From Bradyrhizobium sp. 199 (lineage in GTDB: Bacteria > Pseudomonadota > Alphaproteobacteria > Rhizobiales > Xanthobacteraceae), in the NCBI RefSeq assembly GCF_023073355.1, contig NZ_JADPJI010000004.1, forward strand, positions 62,001 to 126,000: a stretch of DNA of 64,000 nucleotides, read 5' to 3'. The notes beneath the pieces were generated by a model, which did not search any database, was not told the DNA's origin, and saw only the letters and a program-made list of their open reading frames with translations. Shown piece after piece: positions 17,687 to 24,941 of the stretch. Each line of letters opens with the position of its first letter. Positions within the stretch are counted from its first letter, which is position 1. Made by a program: the position numbers and the translations under genes.

Positions 17687-19057
17687 TCACCGACGCGTGA
17701 TGCGGAACATGGGTGAGTGGTCCGGCTGGGTCGTGACGACACCGAGCGGGATCACGGGGCTCGTCGCATCAGTGAGCTCGACACGGAACGCGCCGATCAA
17801 CCGGGCCAGCGCCAGTACGGATTCGGCCTGCGCGAACGGCGCGCCGATGCAGACGCGCGGACCTGCGCCGAACGGCAAGTAGGCGAAACGATCGGGCGCC
17901 TCTGTCGACATGAAGCGCTTGGGAATGAACGCGTTCGGCTGATCCCACAGCTTCTCGTGCCTATGCAGCAGCCAGGGCGCGATCATGATGATGTCGCCCT
18001 TGCCGATCTCGACACCGGCCGCATTGTCCTTCTCGCGTGCGGCGCGCGCGACCAGGAAGGCCGGCGGATAGAGCCGCATCGTCTCCTCGGTCACCGCGCG
18101 GGTGAATTTCTGCCGGTCGATGTCGGCCATGCTGTCGAGATGCTCGCCGCGCGCCTCGGAGGCGACCTCTTCCTGCGTGTCAGGATCGAGCGCGAGCAGA
18201 TAGAGCGCCCAGAACAGCGCCGTCGCCGTGGTCTCGTGACCGGCGAGGATCATGGTCGCGACCTCGTCGACGAGCTGTTCGTCGGAGAAGCCCTTGCCCG
18301 TTTCCGGATCGCGCGCCTCGTCCATCAGATCGAACAGGTCGCGCGGCGGCGCGCCGTCCTTCTTGCCGGCCGCCCGCCGTTCGGCGATCAGCATGGCAAC
18401 GAATTCGGTCCAGCGCTTGCGGAAGCGGGCCCGTGCAAAATCCATCGGGCTCGGCCAGGACACCGGCAGCACCATGTCGAGGAGATACGGGCGTCCCAAC
18501 CGCGCGGCATATTCCATGATGAAATTGCGAAGGGTCGCGCCATGCCGGTCCATGCCGAACGAGAACATCGTGCGCCCGGCGATCTCGAGGGTCATGCGCT
18601 GCATCACCTCGCGCAGGTCGACGTCTTCGCCGGAGCGCGCATCCAGCTTCGCGATGGTCTCGTCGAGCACCGCCGTCATGTGCGGAACGAGGTTCGCGGT
18701 CGCGCGCGGCGTGAAGGCCGGCGCGAGGGTGCGGCGCTGAAACGTCCAGGAATGGCCTTCTGCGATCAGAAGGCCGTCACCGAGCACGGGACGCAGCATG
18801 CGGATTCCCGCCGGCGTGCGCGAATAGTTCTCGTAATTGGTGAGCAGGACGTGCCGGATCGCGTCCGGCCGGTTCAGGATGAAGCTGTTGCGGAAGAAGA
18901 AGCGTCCCTCGACGACGTCTTCCTCATAGGCGCGCTGCCCCCAGGTTGCGATCATGTTCTGGCGGATCACCGCCAGACGACTGAAAAACGACATGTCGTC
19001 GGGCGCACGCGGGGGAGCCGGAGGGATGATGGGCCGACGCACGCTGGCGATGTTCAT
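17687..19057 (-). CDS. Cytochrome P450
   Basis: A 456-residue P450 monooxygenase. The I-helix oxygen-binding motif is AGHETTA, the K-helix ExxR is EETMRLYPP, and the haem loop is FGAGPRVCIGAPFA with the axial Cys. Residues 1-60 are soluble, with no membrane anchor, as usual in bacteria. ATG 19057 follows GGGGAGAG at ideal distance. No redox partner is in view. It is transcribed after the exported hydrolase on the same strand, 34 bases away. Substrate unknown; the RLYPPAFLVAR region resembles fatty-acid or terpene P450s, but this is only an impression. Confidence 0.93.
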   Translation of the reverse strand: MNIASVRRPIIPPAPPRAPDDMSFFSRLAVIRQNMIATWGQRAYEEDVVEGRFFFRNSFILNRPDAIRHVLLTNYENYSRTPAGIRMLRPVLGDGLLIAEGHSWTFQRRTLAPAFTPRATANLVPHMTAVLDETIAKLDARSGEDVDLREVMQRMTLEIAGRTMFSFGMDRHGATLRNFIMEYAARLGRPYLLDMVLPVSWPSPMDFARARFRKRWTEFVAMLIAERRAAGKKDGAPPRDLFDLMDEARDPETGKGFSDEQLVDEVATMILAGHETTATALFWALYLLALDPDTQEEVASEARGEHLDSMADIDRQKFTRAVTEETMRLYPPAFLVARAAREKDNAAGVEIGKGDIIMIAPWLLHRHEKLWDQPNAFIPKRFMSTEAPDRFAYLPFGAGPRVCIGAPFAQAESVLALARLIGAFRVELTDATSPVIPLGVVTTQPDHSPMFRITRR

Positions 19058-19091
19058 GGCTCTCTCCCCACAGATGCACGCAGGCAAACAG

Positions 19092-20465
19092 CTAATAAGT
19101 CAGCTCGGCAATCGCAATCCTGTTCTCCAGGGCGGGCCAGGCGCGAGCCACAATTCGTTCTTCGCCGAACTCGGCCACAATGTTACGCCCGACCTCGCTG
19201 GCGGGAAGCCGCAGGGTCGCCGCCGAATCCGTCGGCACGCCCGGCTTGACGTCGGCCGGCTCCTTGCCGTCGAACAGCACCACGTCCCGCGGCAGGCCAA
19301 AATAGCCCCTCGGCCGCGACATGATCACGACCGCTCCGGCGTCCTTGTCGGCTGGCCCGAGCGGCCGTGCGGCACGCAAATGGACGACGTCGGACGAGCG
19401 CGGGAACGGCGAGCGGTAGATGTGGGTGATCGGCGCCCCCGGCGAAGTCAGGACGAATTCGAGCGACCAGGAGGGGTCGATTTGTGCGGGACCCCAGCGG
19501 CCGTCGGCGCCGGTCGTTGCGCTGTGCACTGCGCCGCCCTTGCGCTCACCGGTATCAGGATCGATGCGGAAGATATCGACGGTTGCACCCGCGACGGGAC
19601 GGTTGGTCGATACCCCGCCGGGCGTGCCGGTGACGAGGCCGCTCAACTTCACGCTTGCCTCCGGAACAATCGCGATGCGCGTTGGCTCGCGGCCTGCAAT
19701 GAACTTGTAGATTTCGCGGAAGGCGCGCGGGTGGAACGCGACCTCACGATGGTCGAGGGCGCCAAGCACGAGGTTGGTCGCGCCCTTCAGCTCCGGCCCT
19801 TCATTGGTGACGCCGGTCGGCGTGCCGGGCTTGCCGATGAAGCGGCCGTCGGCCTGGGCGTATTTGTCCATGCCGTCGCTGCGCAATGTGAGGAAGGCAA
19901 CACCTGGTGTCACCTCGCTCTCGCCCTCGTTCAGGCCGCGGAGGAATGCGCCACGGCCGTTGAACTCGTTGTTGGGCTGGTCGTCGGTCGCGAACACGCC
20001 GTGATTGGGCGTGCCGCATAAAACAGCGTGGCTGACATCGCCGGCACCGCCATTCTTGATGACGTTGCGGATCGCATTGCCGCCGCGCGAGCTGCCGACC
20101 AGCGCCACGCGAGGCGCCCCGGTGCGGCGCTTCAGCTCGGCGATGGCAGCGGCGAGCTCGCGGCGCTGGTCCTCGGTCGAAGAGCGGTTCGCCTGCTCGA
20201 CCTTGTCGTCGCTGCGCGCCAGCGGATCCGTGAAATTGATGGCGGCCATGCGATCACGCGCGATGCCGTTGGTTTCCATCCGCCACATCGTGGTCATCCA
20301 GAGCGCGTCGTAATCGCCATTGCCGTGGACGAACAGGATCGGCGGCACCTCGGTGCCGGGCGCCGCAGCGGGTGCGGCTTGGGCCCATGCGCCCGTCCGC
20401 AAGCTCGCAACCGCCAAAGGCAAGCTGCCTGCCGCCTGCAGGATCGTCCGTCGCGACAACGTCAT
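19092..20465 (-). CDS. Tat-exported lipase/esterase-like alpha/beta hydrolase with beta-rich C-terminal domain
   Basis: A 457-residue protein. It starts with a twin-arginine signal (MTLSRRTILQAAGSLPLAV), so it is exported folded. The hydrolase part follows: ILFVHGNGDYDALW with the oxyanion hole and LVGSSRGGNA with the nucleophile Ser. After residue 230 the protein turns beta-rich (VKLSGLVTGTPGGVSTNRPVAGATVDIFRI), resembling a carboxypeptidase-regulatory-like fold, and ends in a second beta domain. Fusion of lipase core and beta domains is known from some archaeal and actinobacterial lipases. ATG 20465 follows GGGGAGGAA. Substrate unknown, perhaps esters or polyesters. Confidence 0.82.
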   Translation of the reverse strand: MTLSRRTILQAAGSLPLAVASLRTGAWAQAAPAAAPGTEVPPILFVHGNGDYDALWMTTMWRMETNGIARDRMAAINFTDPLARSDDKVEQANRSSTEDQRRELAAAIAELKRRTGAPRVALVGSSRGGNAIRNVIKNGGAGDVSHAVLCGTPNHGVFATDDQPNNEFNGRGAFLRGLNEGESEVTPGVAFLTLRSDGMDKYAQADGRFIGKPGTPTGVTNEGPELKGATNLVLGALDHREVAFHPRAFREIYKFIAGREPTRIAIVPEASVKLSGLVTGTPGGVSTNRPVAGATVDIFRIDPDTGERKGGAVHSATTGADGRWGPAQIDPSWSLEFVLTSPGAPITHIYRSPFPRSSDVVHLRAARPLGPADKDAGAVVIMSRPRGYFGLPRDVVLFDGKEPADVKPGVPTDSAATLRLPASEVGRNIVAEFGEERIVARAWPALENRIAIAELTY

Positions 20466-20614
20466 TGTGTTCCTCCCCGGCAAACCGTGTCTTTGCACCG
20501 CTTATAGCGGCCTAACCACTGGACAGCGAAGGACTTTCGCAGGCATCACTGAATTTGCCGGAATTGCCCAAAGACCACGCCAGACCACTTCTGCCAGCCC
20601 ATATGGAAGGGGAT

Positions 20615-22303
20615 ATGACCGAGCAGACGAACCGCCAGAAAATCGCCGCCGACGGCATCACCGCGCCGCTGCGGTACACATTGTTCCGGCGCATCTGGCT
20701 CGCCAGCCTGCTCTCCAATCTCGGCCTGCTGATCCAGGGCGTTGGCGCGGCCTGGGCGATGACACAGATGGCGGCCTCCGCGGACAGGGTCGCGCTGGTG
20801 CAGACCGCCTTGATGCTGCCGATCATGCTGATCTCGATGCCGGCCGGCGCCATCGCCGACATGTATGACCGCCGCATCGTCACCCTGGTCTCGTTGATGA
20901 TTGCATTCACCGGCGCGACGGCGCTGACGGTGCTGGCCGGGTTCAATCTCATCACACCGGAGACCCTGCTGGCCTTCTGCTTCGTGGTGGGCAGCGGCAA
21001 CGCATTGTTCGGCCCAGCCTGGCAGTCGTCCGTCAGCGAGCAGGTGCCGCCGGATGCGCTACCTTCGGCCGTCGCGCTGAACGGCATCAGCTACAACATC
21101 GCGCGCAGCTTCGGCCCCGCCGTTGGCGGCGTCATCGTCGCCGCGCTCGGTGCGGTCGCGGCCTTCGCCTGCAACGCGATCCTCTATCTGCCGCTGCTGG
21201 TGGTGCTGCTGCTGTGGCGCCGCAGCACCGAGCCCTCGCGCTTGCCGCGGGAAAAACTCAACCGCGCGATGGTCTCTGGCTTCCGCTACATCACCAATTC
21301 GCCGCCGATCAAGATCGTGCTGTTGCGCACGCTGGTGATGGGCCTCATCGGCGGCGCCATCATGGCGCTGATGCCGCTGGTCGCACGCGACCTGTTGCAT
21401 GGCGGCGCGCAGACCTACGGCATCATGCTGGGCGCCTTTGGCATGGGCGCCGTGATCGGTGCGCTCAACATTCACGAATTGCGCAAGCGCATGAGCGGCG
21501 AGGCCGCGATCCGCGCCTGCACCATCTCGATGGCATTTGCGATGGCCGCGCTTGCCCTGAGCACGGAGCCGGTGCTGACAGCGGCCGCGCTGGTGCTGGC
21601 CGGCGCGGTGTGGATGGCCGCCATCGCGCTATTCAACATCGGCGTGCAGCTCTCGGCGCCGCGCTGGGTCGCCGGCCGCTCGCTCGCAGCGTTCCAGGCC
21701 TCGATTTCAGGCGGCATCGCCATCGGCGCCTGGGGCTGGGGCCATCTCACCGACTCTGCCGGTGTCGAGGTCGCGCTGCTGACCGCGGCCGGCCTGATGC
21801 TGATCTCGCCGCTGCTCGGGATCTGGCTGACGATGCCGCGTGTCGGCGCCCGCAACGAGGATGCCGACGTGCTGGCCGATCCCGAGGTGAAGCTGTCCCT
21901 GACGGGGCGCAGCGGCCCCCTGGTCGTCGAAATCGAATATCGTGTCGCCCAGGAGAACGCGCGCGCGTTCCACAACGTGATGCAGGACGTGCAGCTCTCC
22001 CGGCAGCGCAACGGCGCCTATGGCTGGTCGATCGCCCGCGACATCGCCGATCCCGAATTGTGGACCGAGCGCTATCACTGCCCAACCTGGCTCGATTACT
22101 TGCGCCAGCGCAACCGCTCGACGCAATCCGAACGCGCACTGTACCAGGAGGCGATCGCCTTCCACATCGGCCCTGAGCCGGTGCGGATCCGTCGCATGCT
22201 GGAGCGTCCGTTCGGCTCGGTGCGCTGGAAGGAAGAGACGCCGGACCGCGCCAGCGAAGAGGTGCTGCCGGTGGTTGCGACCGCGGCGGGGAGCAGCACG
22301 TAG
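20615..22303 (+). CDS. MFS transporter (enterobactin-exporter-like family) with soluble C-terminal domain
   Basis: A 562-residue exporter with 12 hydrophobic segments over residues about 20-400. The loop GAIADMYDRRIVTL is the conserved motif A of this MFS group. Residues about 430-560 form a hydrophilic domain (VVEIEYRVAQENARAFHNVMQD...RYHCPTWLDYLRQRNR) resembling the antibiotic-monooxygenase/ferredoxin-like fold often fused to this family. ATG 20615 follows AAGGGG at good distance. Cargo is unknown; relatives move siderophores, drugs or metabolites. It is divergent from the lipase-like gene. Confidence 0.87.
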   Translation: MTEQTNRQKIAADGITAPLRYTLFRRIWLASLLSNLGLLIQGVGAAWAMTQMAASADRVALVQTALMLPIMLISMPAGAIADMYDRRIVTLVSLMIAFTGATALTVLAGFNLITPETLLAFCFVVGSGNALFGPAWQSSVSEQVPPDALPSAVALNGISYNIARSFGPAVGGVIVAALGAVAAFACNAILYLPLLVVLLLWRRSTEPSRLPREKLNRAMVSGFRYITNSPPIKIVLLRTLVMGLIGGAIMALMPLVARDLLHGGAQTYGIMLGAFGMGAVIGALNIHELRKRMSGEAAIRACTISMAFAMAALALSTEPVLTAAALVLAGAVWMAAIALFNIGVQLSAPRWVAGRSLAAFQASISGGIAIGAWGWGHLTDSAGVEVALLTAAGLMLISPLLGIWLTMPRVGARNEDADVLADPEVKLSLTGRSGPLVVEIEYRVAQENARAFHNVMQDVQLSRQRNGAYGWSIARDIADPELWTERYHCPTWLDYLRQRNRSTQSERALYQEAIAFHIGPEPVRIRRMLERPFGSVRWKEETPDRASEEVLPVVATAAGSST

Positions 22304-22308
22304 GTTCT

Positions 22309-22348
22309 GTCATTCCGGGGCGCGCGAAGCGCGAGCCCCCGGAATGAC
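22309..22348. repeat. Intergenic palindromic repeat, 'gtcattccgg...ccggaatgac' family, short copy 3
   Basis: GTCATTCCGGGGCGCGCGAA and GCGCGAGCCCCCGGAATGAC form a nearly perfect 40-base palindrome between convergent genes. It is the compact form of the family seen at 10571, 16139 and 50398. Confidence 0.85.
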
Positions 22349-22350
22349 GA

Positions 22351-22563
22351 TCACTGCCCGTGCTCGGTCAGCACCTTCTCGCAACCTTTGCTCAGCCGCG
22401 TGCGGTTCTGCTTCAGGCAGGCGAGCACGGCGCCGTCGCCGTTGTTCATCACGGCGCGGCAGAAGCGGCTGACATCGCGCGCGCAGGCATCCTGGCCGGG
22501 CTGCTGCGCCGTTGCGACTGAGGCGCACAGGAGCAAAGGAATGATGAAAAGGAATCTGGTCAT
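22351..22563 (-). CDS. Small secreted four-cysteine protein (cysteine-rich repeat type)
   Basis: A 70-residue protein with a signal peptide (MTRFLFIIPLLLCASVATA). The mature part has four Cys in the order C-x7-C-x13-C-x11-C (ACARDVSRFC...ACLKQNRTRLSKGC), likely forming two disulfides in the periplasm. The same pattern appears in the gene at 22734-23072. It resembles the cysteine-rich (GLG1-type) repeat that is widespread in Bradyrhizobium but of unknown role. ATG 22563 is chosen for the signal peptide. Confidence 0.8.
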   Translation of the reverse strand: MTRFLFIIPLLLCASVATAQQPGQDACARDVSRFCRAVMNNGDGAVLACLKQNRTRLSKGCEKVLTEHGQ

Positions 22564-22733
22564 CGCGTAATGCCTCTTACCCGGAAGATGTGCGGGGAAG
22601 CTAGTGCGACGATCCCGGGGCTGCAACGGCTTTGTTGCCGTGCGGGAGAGTGCCGCCGCGTGGCCCCGGCTCGAGGCCGGGGCACATCGCGAGGGGGAGC
22701 TGAGCGGCGCGGCGATCGTTGTTGCGCGCGCTC

Positions 22734-23072
22734 TTAATGACTGTCCTGGACGTCAGCGACCTTGCGGGACGCGCCCTTGCCCAGATCCTTGTCCATCACC
22801 GCCCGGCAGCCGGCGCTCAGATCGGTGCGATGCTTCACCATGCACGCCGTGATCTTCGGGATGTTGGGAATTTCCGACGAGCACAGGCGGAAGGCATCGC
22901 CAGTGCACTGCTGCTGCGCCTCGGCCGAGAAGGCGAAGCTTGAGGTCGTCGACACGATCGCGACGAGGGCGGCAAAGCCCAGTGCCAGGCTGGTATCACG
23001 GATCGTGCTGGTGAAGGACTTGGTGGTCAGCGACTTGGTGGTCAGCGACTTGGCGTTCAGAGACTTGGTCAT
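22734..23072 (-). CDS. Secreted four-cysteine protein with repeated N-terminus
   Basis: A 112-residue relative of the protein at 22351. After a signal sequence ending near AFSAEA come C-x7-C-x12-C-x11-C (QCTGDAFRLC...ACMVKHRTDLSAGC). The first 20 residues read as repeats of KSLTT, encoded by tandem 15-base units (23017-23072). The true start could therefore be a later codon, and the repeat may have grown by slippage. Two CRP-like palindromes sit 79-124 bases upstream of its start. Confidence 0.78.
   Translation of the reverse strand: MTKSLNAKSLTTKSLTTKSFTSTIRDTSLALGFAALVAIVSTTSSFAFSAEAQQQCTGDAFRLCSSEIPNIPKITACMVKHRTDLSAGCRAVMDKDLGKGASRKVADVQDSH
23017..23072. repeat. 15-bp tandem repeats at the start of the Cys-motif gene
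   Basis: GACTTGGTGGTCAGC occurs twice perfectly (23017, 23032) and twice in degraded form (23047, 23062). The units are in frame and encode the repeated KSLTT-type peptide at the N-terminus of the gene on the minus strand. Confidence 0.85.
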
Positions 23073-23150
23073 TTGAAGCTCCCATTGGCGCCGTCACAAC
23101 GGCGCCCGTTGTTGATGGGAACTACGATGCTCCAGTAAAACAGTTTCCAC

Positions 23151-23166
23151 TGTGATGACCGTCACG
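23151..23166. promoter_or_regulatory. CRP-like palindrome 1
   Basis: TGTGATGACCGTCACG fits TGTGA-N6-TCACA with one mismatch. It lies in the divergent region between the Cys-motif gene (start 23072) and the polysaccharide deacetylase (start 23326). Confidence 0.5.
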
Positions 23167-23180
23167 GGCCGCACCCCGAC

Positions 23181-23196
23181 TGTGACCCCGGTCACT
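23181..23196. promoter_or_regulatory. CRP-like palindrome 2
   Basis: TGTGACCCCGGTCACT fits TGTGA-N6-TCACA with one mismatch and includes the exact palindrome GTGACC-CC-GGTCAC. Its centre is exactly 30 bases from that of site 1, about three helical turns, so two dimers would lie on the same face. Confidence 0.5.
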
Positions 23197-23325
23197 TTGG
23201 CGCACCTCCCTGAAATTCCTCCACAACCGCCGTCGTGTTGGTGTCACGTTAACTGTTACTTCGCATTAATGGCTCGTCGCGCGGGAGATTCCGCCCCTTT
23301 GGTTGCGTAATTGGAAAGATTAGCG

Positions 23326-24381
23326 ATGCGTAATGCGTTGGGCCTGATGCTGGCCAGTGTAGTTGCGGCGGTCGTGATCGCCGCCGGCGGTTGGTTTTAT
23401 TATTCCGCACGCGCCGATCAGGGCGCTCCCAAGACAATTGCAGCCCGTGCCGCCGATCAATTGCCGGCACCGGCGAAGCTCGCCGCCAGGGACGACGTCC
23501 AGACCACCGCGACGATCGCGGCCAAGCCGACCGCGGTTGCCCAGGCGCCTGCACCCGCTCCAGTCATGCCGATGCAGCCGAAGCAGGCCTGCGCCAATCC
23601 GAACGCGCTGGGCGTCTCCCGCGTGGTCGAGATCGACACCACCGGCGGTCCCGGCTTCGGCTTCGATCATTTCAAGCAATTCGACTTCCTCACCGAGAAG
23701 GAGGTCGTGCTGACCTTCGACGATGGTCCCTGGCCCGTGAACACGCAGAATGTGCTGAAGGCGCTCGCGGATGAGTGCACCAAGGGGCTTTTCTTCTCGG
23801 TCGGCAAGCACGCGACCTATCATCCGGAAATCCTGCGTCAGGTGCTGGCCCAGGGCCACACGGTCGGCACGCACACCTGGTCGCACGTCAATCTGAACGG
23901 CAAGAAGATGACCGAGCAGATGGCCAAGGACGAGGTCGAAAAGGGCATCAGCGCGGTGAAGTTCGCGCTCGGTGCCAACCCGGCGCCGTTCTTCCGTTTC
24001 CCGCAGCTCCAGCACAATCCGGCGATCGTGAACTATTTCGGCACCCGCAACGTCGCGATGTTCTCGACCGAAATCGACTCCTTCGACTTCCGCAAGGGCG
24101 CCACGCCGGAGAAGATCATCGAGACGGTGATGACGCGGCTCGACAAGCTCGGCAAGGGCATCATCCTGATGCACGACTTTCAGAAGAATACCGGCATCGC
24201 GCTGCCGGCGCTGCTCGCGCGGCTCAAGGCCGGCGGCTACAAGGTCGTGCAGATGAAGGCCAAGACGACGCTGCAGACGCTGCCGGAATATGACGAGGCG
24301 CTGATGAAGGACATGAAGGTGCCGACCGCAAGCACCACCACACGTCCAATCGGAAGCGTGGTGCAGACGGTGTCGCAGTAA
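23326..24381 (+). CDS. Polysaccharide deacetylase (NodB homology domain), membrane-anchored or secreted
   Basis: A 351-residue protein. An N-terminal hydrophobic segment (LGLMLASVVAAVVIAAGGWF) is an uncleaved anchor or signal, followed by an Ala/Pro-rich linker and the NodB domain: VVLTFDDGPWPVNTQNVL with the catalytic/metal aspartates, HTVGTHTWSHVNL with the metal histidines, and FFRFPQLQ. The enzyme removes acetyl groups from N-acetylglucosamine polymers, probably in peptidoglycan or exopolysaccharide; it is not nodB itself, given the long N-terminus and missing nod neighbours. ATG 23326 places the anchor at the N-terminus. Confidence 0.9.
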   Translation: MRNALGLMLASVVAAVVIAAGGWFYYSARADQGAPKTIAARAADQLPAPAKLAARDDVQTTATIAAKPTAVAQAPAPAPVMPMQPKQACANPNALGVSRVVEIDTTGGPGFGFDHFKQFDFLTEKEVVLTFDDGPWPVNTQNVLKALADECTKGLFFSVGKHATYHPEILRQVLAQGHTVGTHTWSHVNLNGKKMTEQMAKDEVEKGISAVKFALGANPAPFFRFPQLQHNPAIVNYFGTRNVAMFSTEIDSFDFRKGATPEKIIETVMTRLDKLGKGIILMHDFQKNTGIALPALLARLKAGGYKVVQMKAKTTLQTLPEYDEALMKDMKVPTASTTTRPIGSVVQTVSQ

Positions 24382-24407
24382 GCGCGACCATCACTTCGAG
24401 CATGCGC

Positions 24408-24437
24408 ATGGCCGGGCTTTCGCCCGGCCATTTGCTT
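24408..24437 (+). terminator. Rho-independent terminator of the deacetylase gene
   Basis: ATGGCCGGGC (24408-24417) and GCCCGGCCAT (24422-24431) form a perfect ten-base stem around TTTC, followed by TTGCTTTGG. The arms also support a stop for the convergent gene ending at 24450. Confidence 0.75.
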
Positions 24438-24449
24438 TGGGTGACCGGC

Positions 24450-24854
24450 TTACCAATAGATACCGTGGCGGTGCAGCTCGCTGATGATGCGGCGCTCAGT
24501 CCAGCTGCGCTTGGGCTTCGGCTTCTCGGCGCTCGCCGTGGACTTGGTGACGGGCTTGGTGGTCGTGACCGGCGCTGGAATCGTCGCGGGCGTGGTCACC
24601 GCAGGGGCGGCCGTGGTGACCGGAGCAGCCGGCGCAGAGAGCGTCACCGCCGGCGGGCGATCGGAATATTTCGGAGCCTCGGCGGCTGGCGCAGTTTCGC
24701 TCACCTCGGCCGTGGTGGTGGTCGCCGACGTCGGCGTGGTCGATGGAACGGCGGCCTGAGCGCCCGCCGCCGACAGCGAGAGGCTGCGGGAGCCGTCTGC
24801 CTGGGCAGATGCAGAAGCCAGGACCATGGCGGCAACCAGAATGATCTTGCGCAT
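24450..24854 (-). CDS. Secreted Thr/Ala/Pro-rich protein of unknown function
   Basis: A 134-residue protein with signal peptide MRKIILVAAMVLASASAQA. The middle (about 35-105) is a low-complexity Thr/Ala/Pro/Val stretch likely to be an extended linker. The last 25 residues are basic and aromatic (KRSWTERRIISELHRHGIYW) and look like the only folded part. A CRP-like palindrome lies about 58-73 bases upstream of the start. No family is recognised. Confidence 0.7.
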   Translation of the reverse strand: MRKIILVAAMVLASASAQADGSRSLSLSAAGAQAAVPSTTPTSATTTTAEVSETAPAAEAPKYSDRPPAVTLSAPAAPVTTAAPAVTTPATIPAPVTTTKPVTKSTASAEKPKPKRSWTERRIISELHRHGIYW

Positions 24855-24911
24855 GTGAAATCTCCCCGTGTTTGCGTGACGGGGACATTACTGGCGACAT
24901 GCCCGGTGTTA

Positions 24912-24927
24912 AGTGACAGGCCTCACA
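24912..24927. promoter_or_regulatory. CRP-like palindrome 3
   Basis: AGTGACAGGCCTCACA matches TGTGA-N6-TCACA with one mismatch, upstream of the Thr/Pro-rich secreted protein at 24854 and next to the end of the membrane protein at 24942. It is the third such site within 1.8 kb. Confidence 0.45.
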
Positions 24928-24941
24928 CAGGCTGCCTGCGA

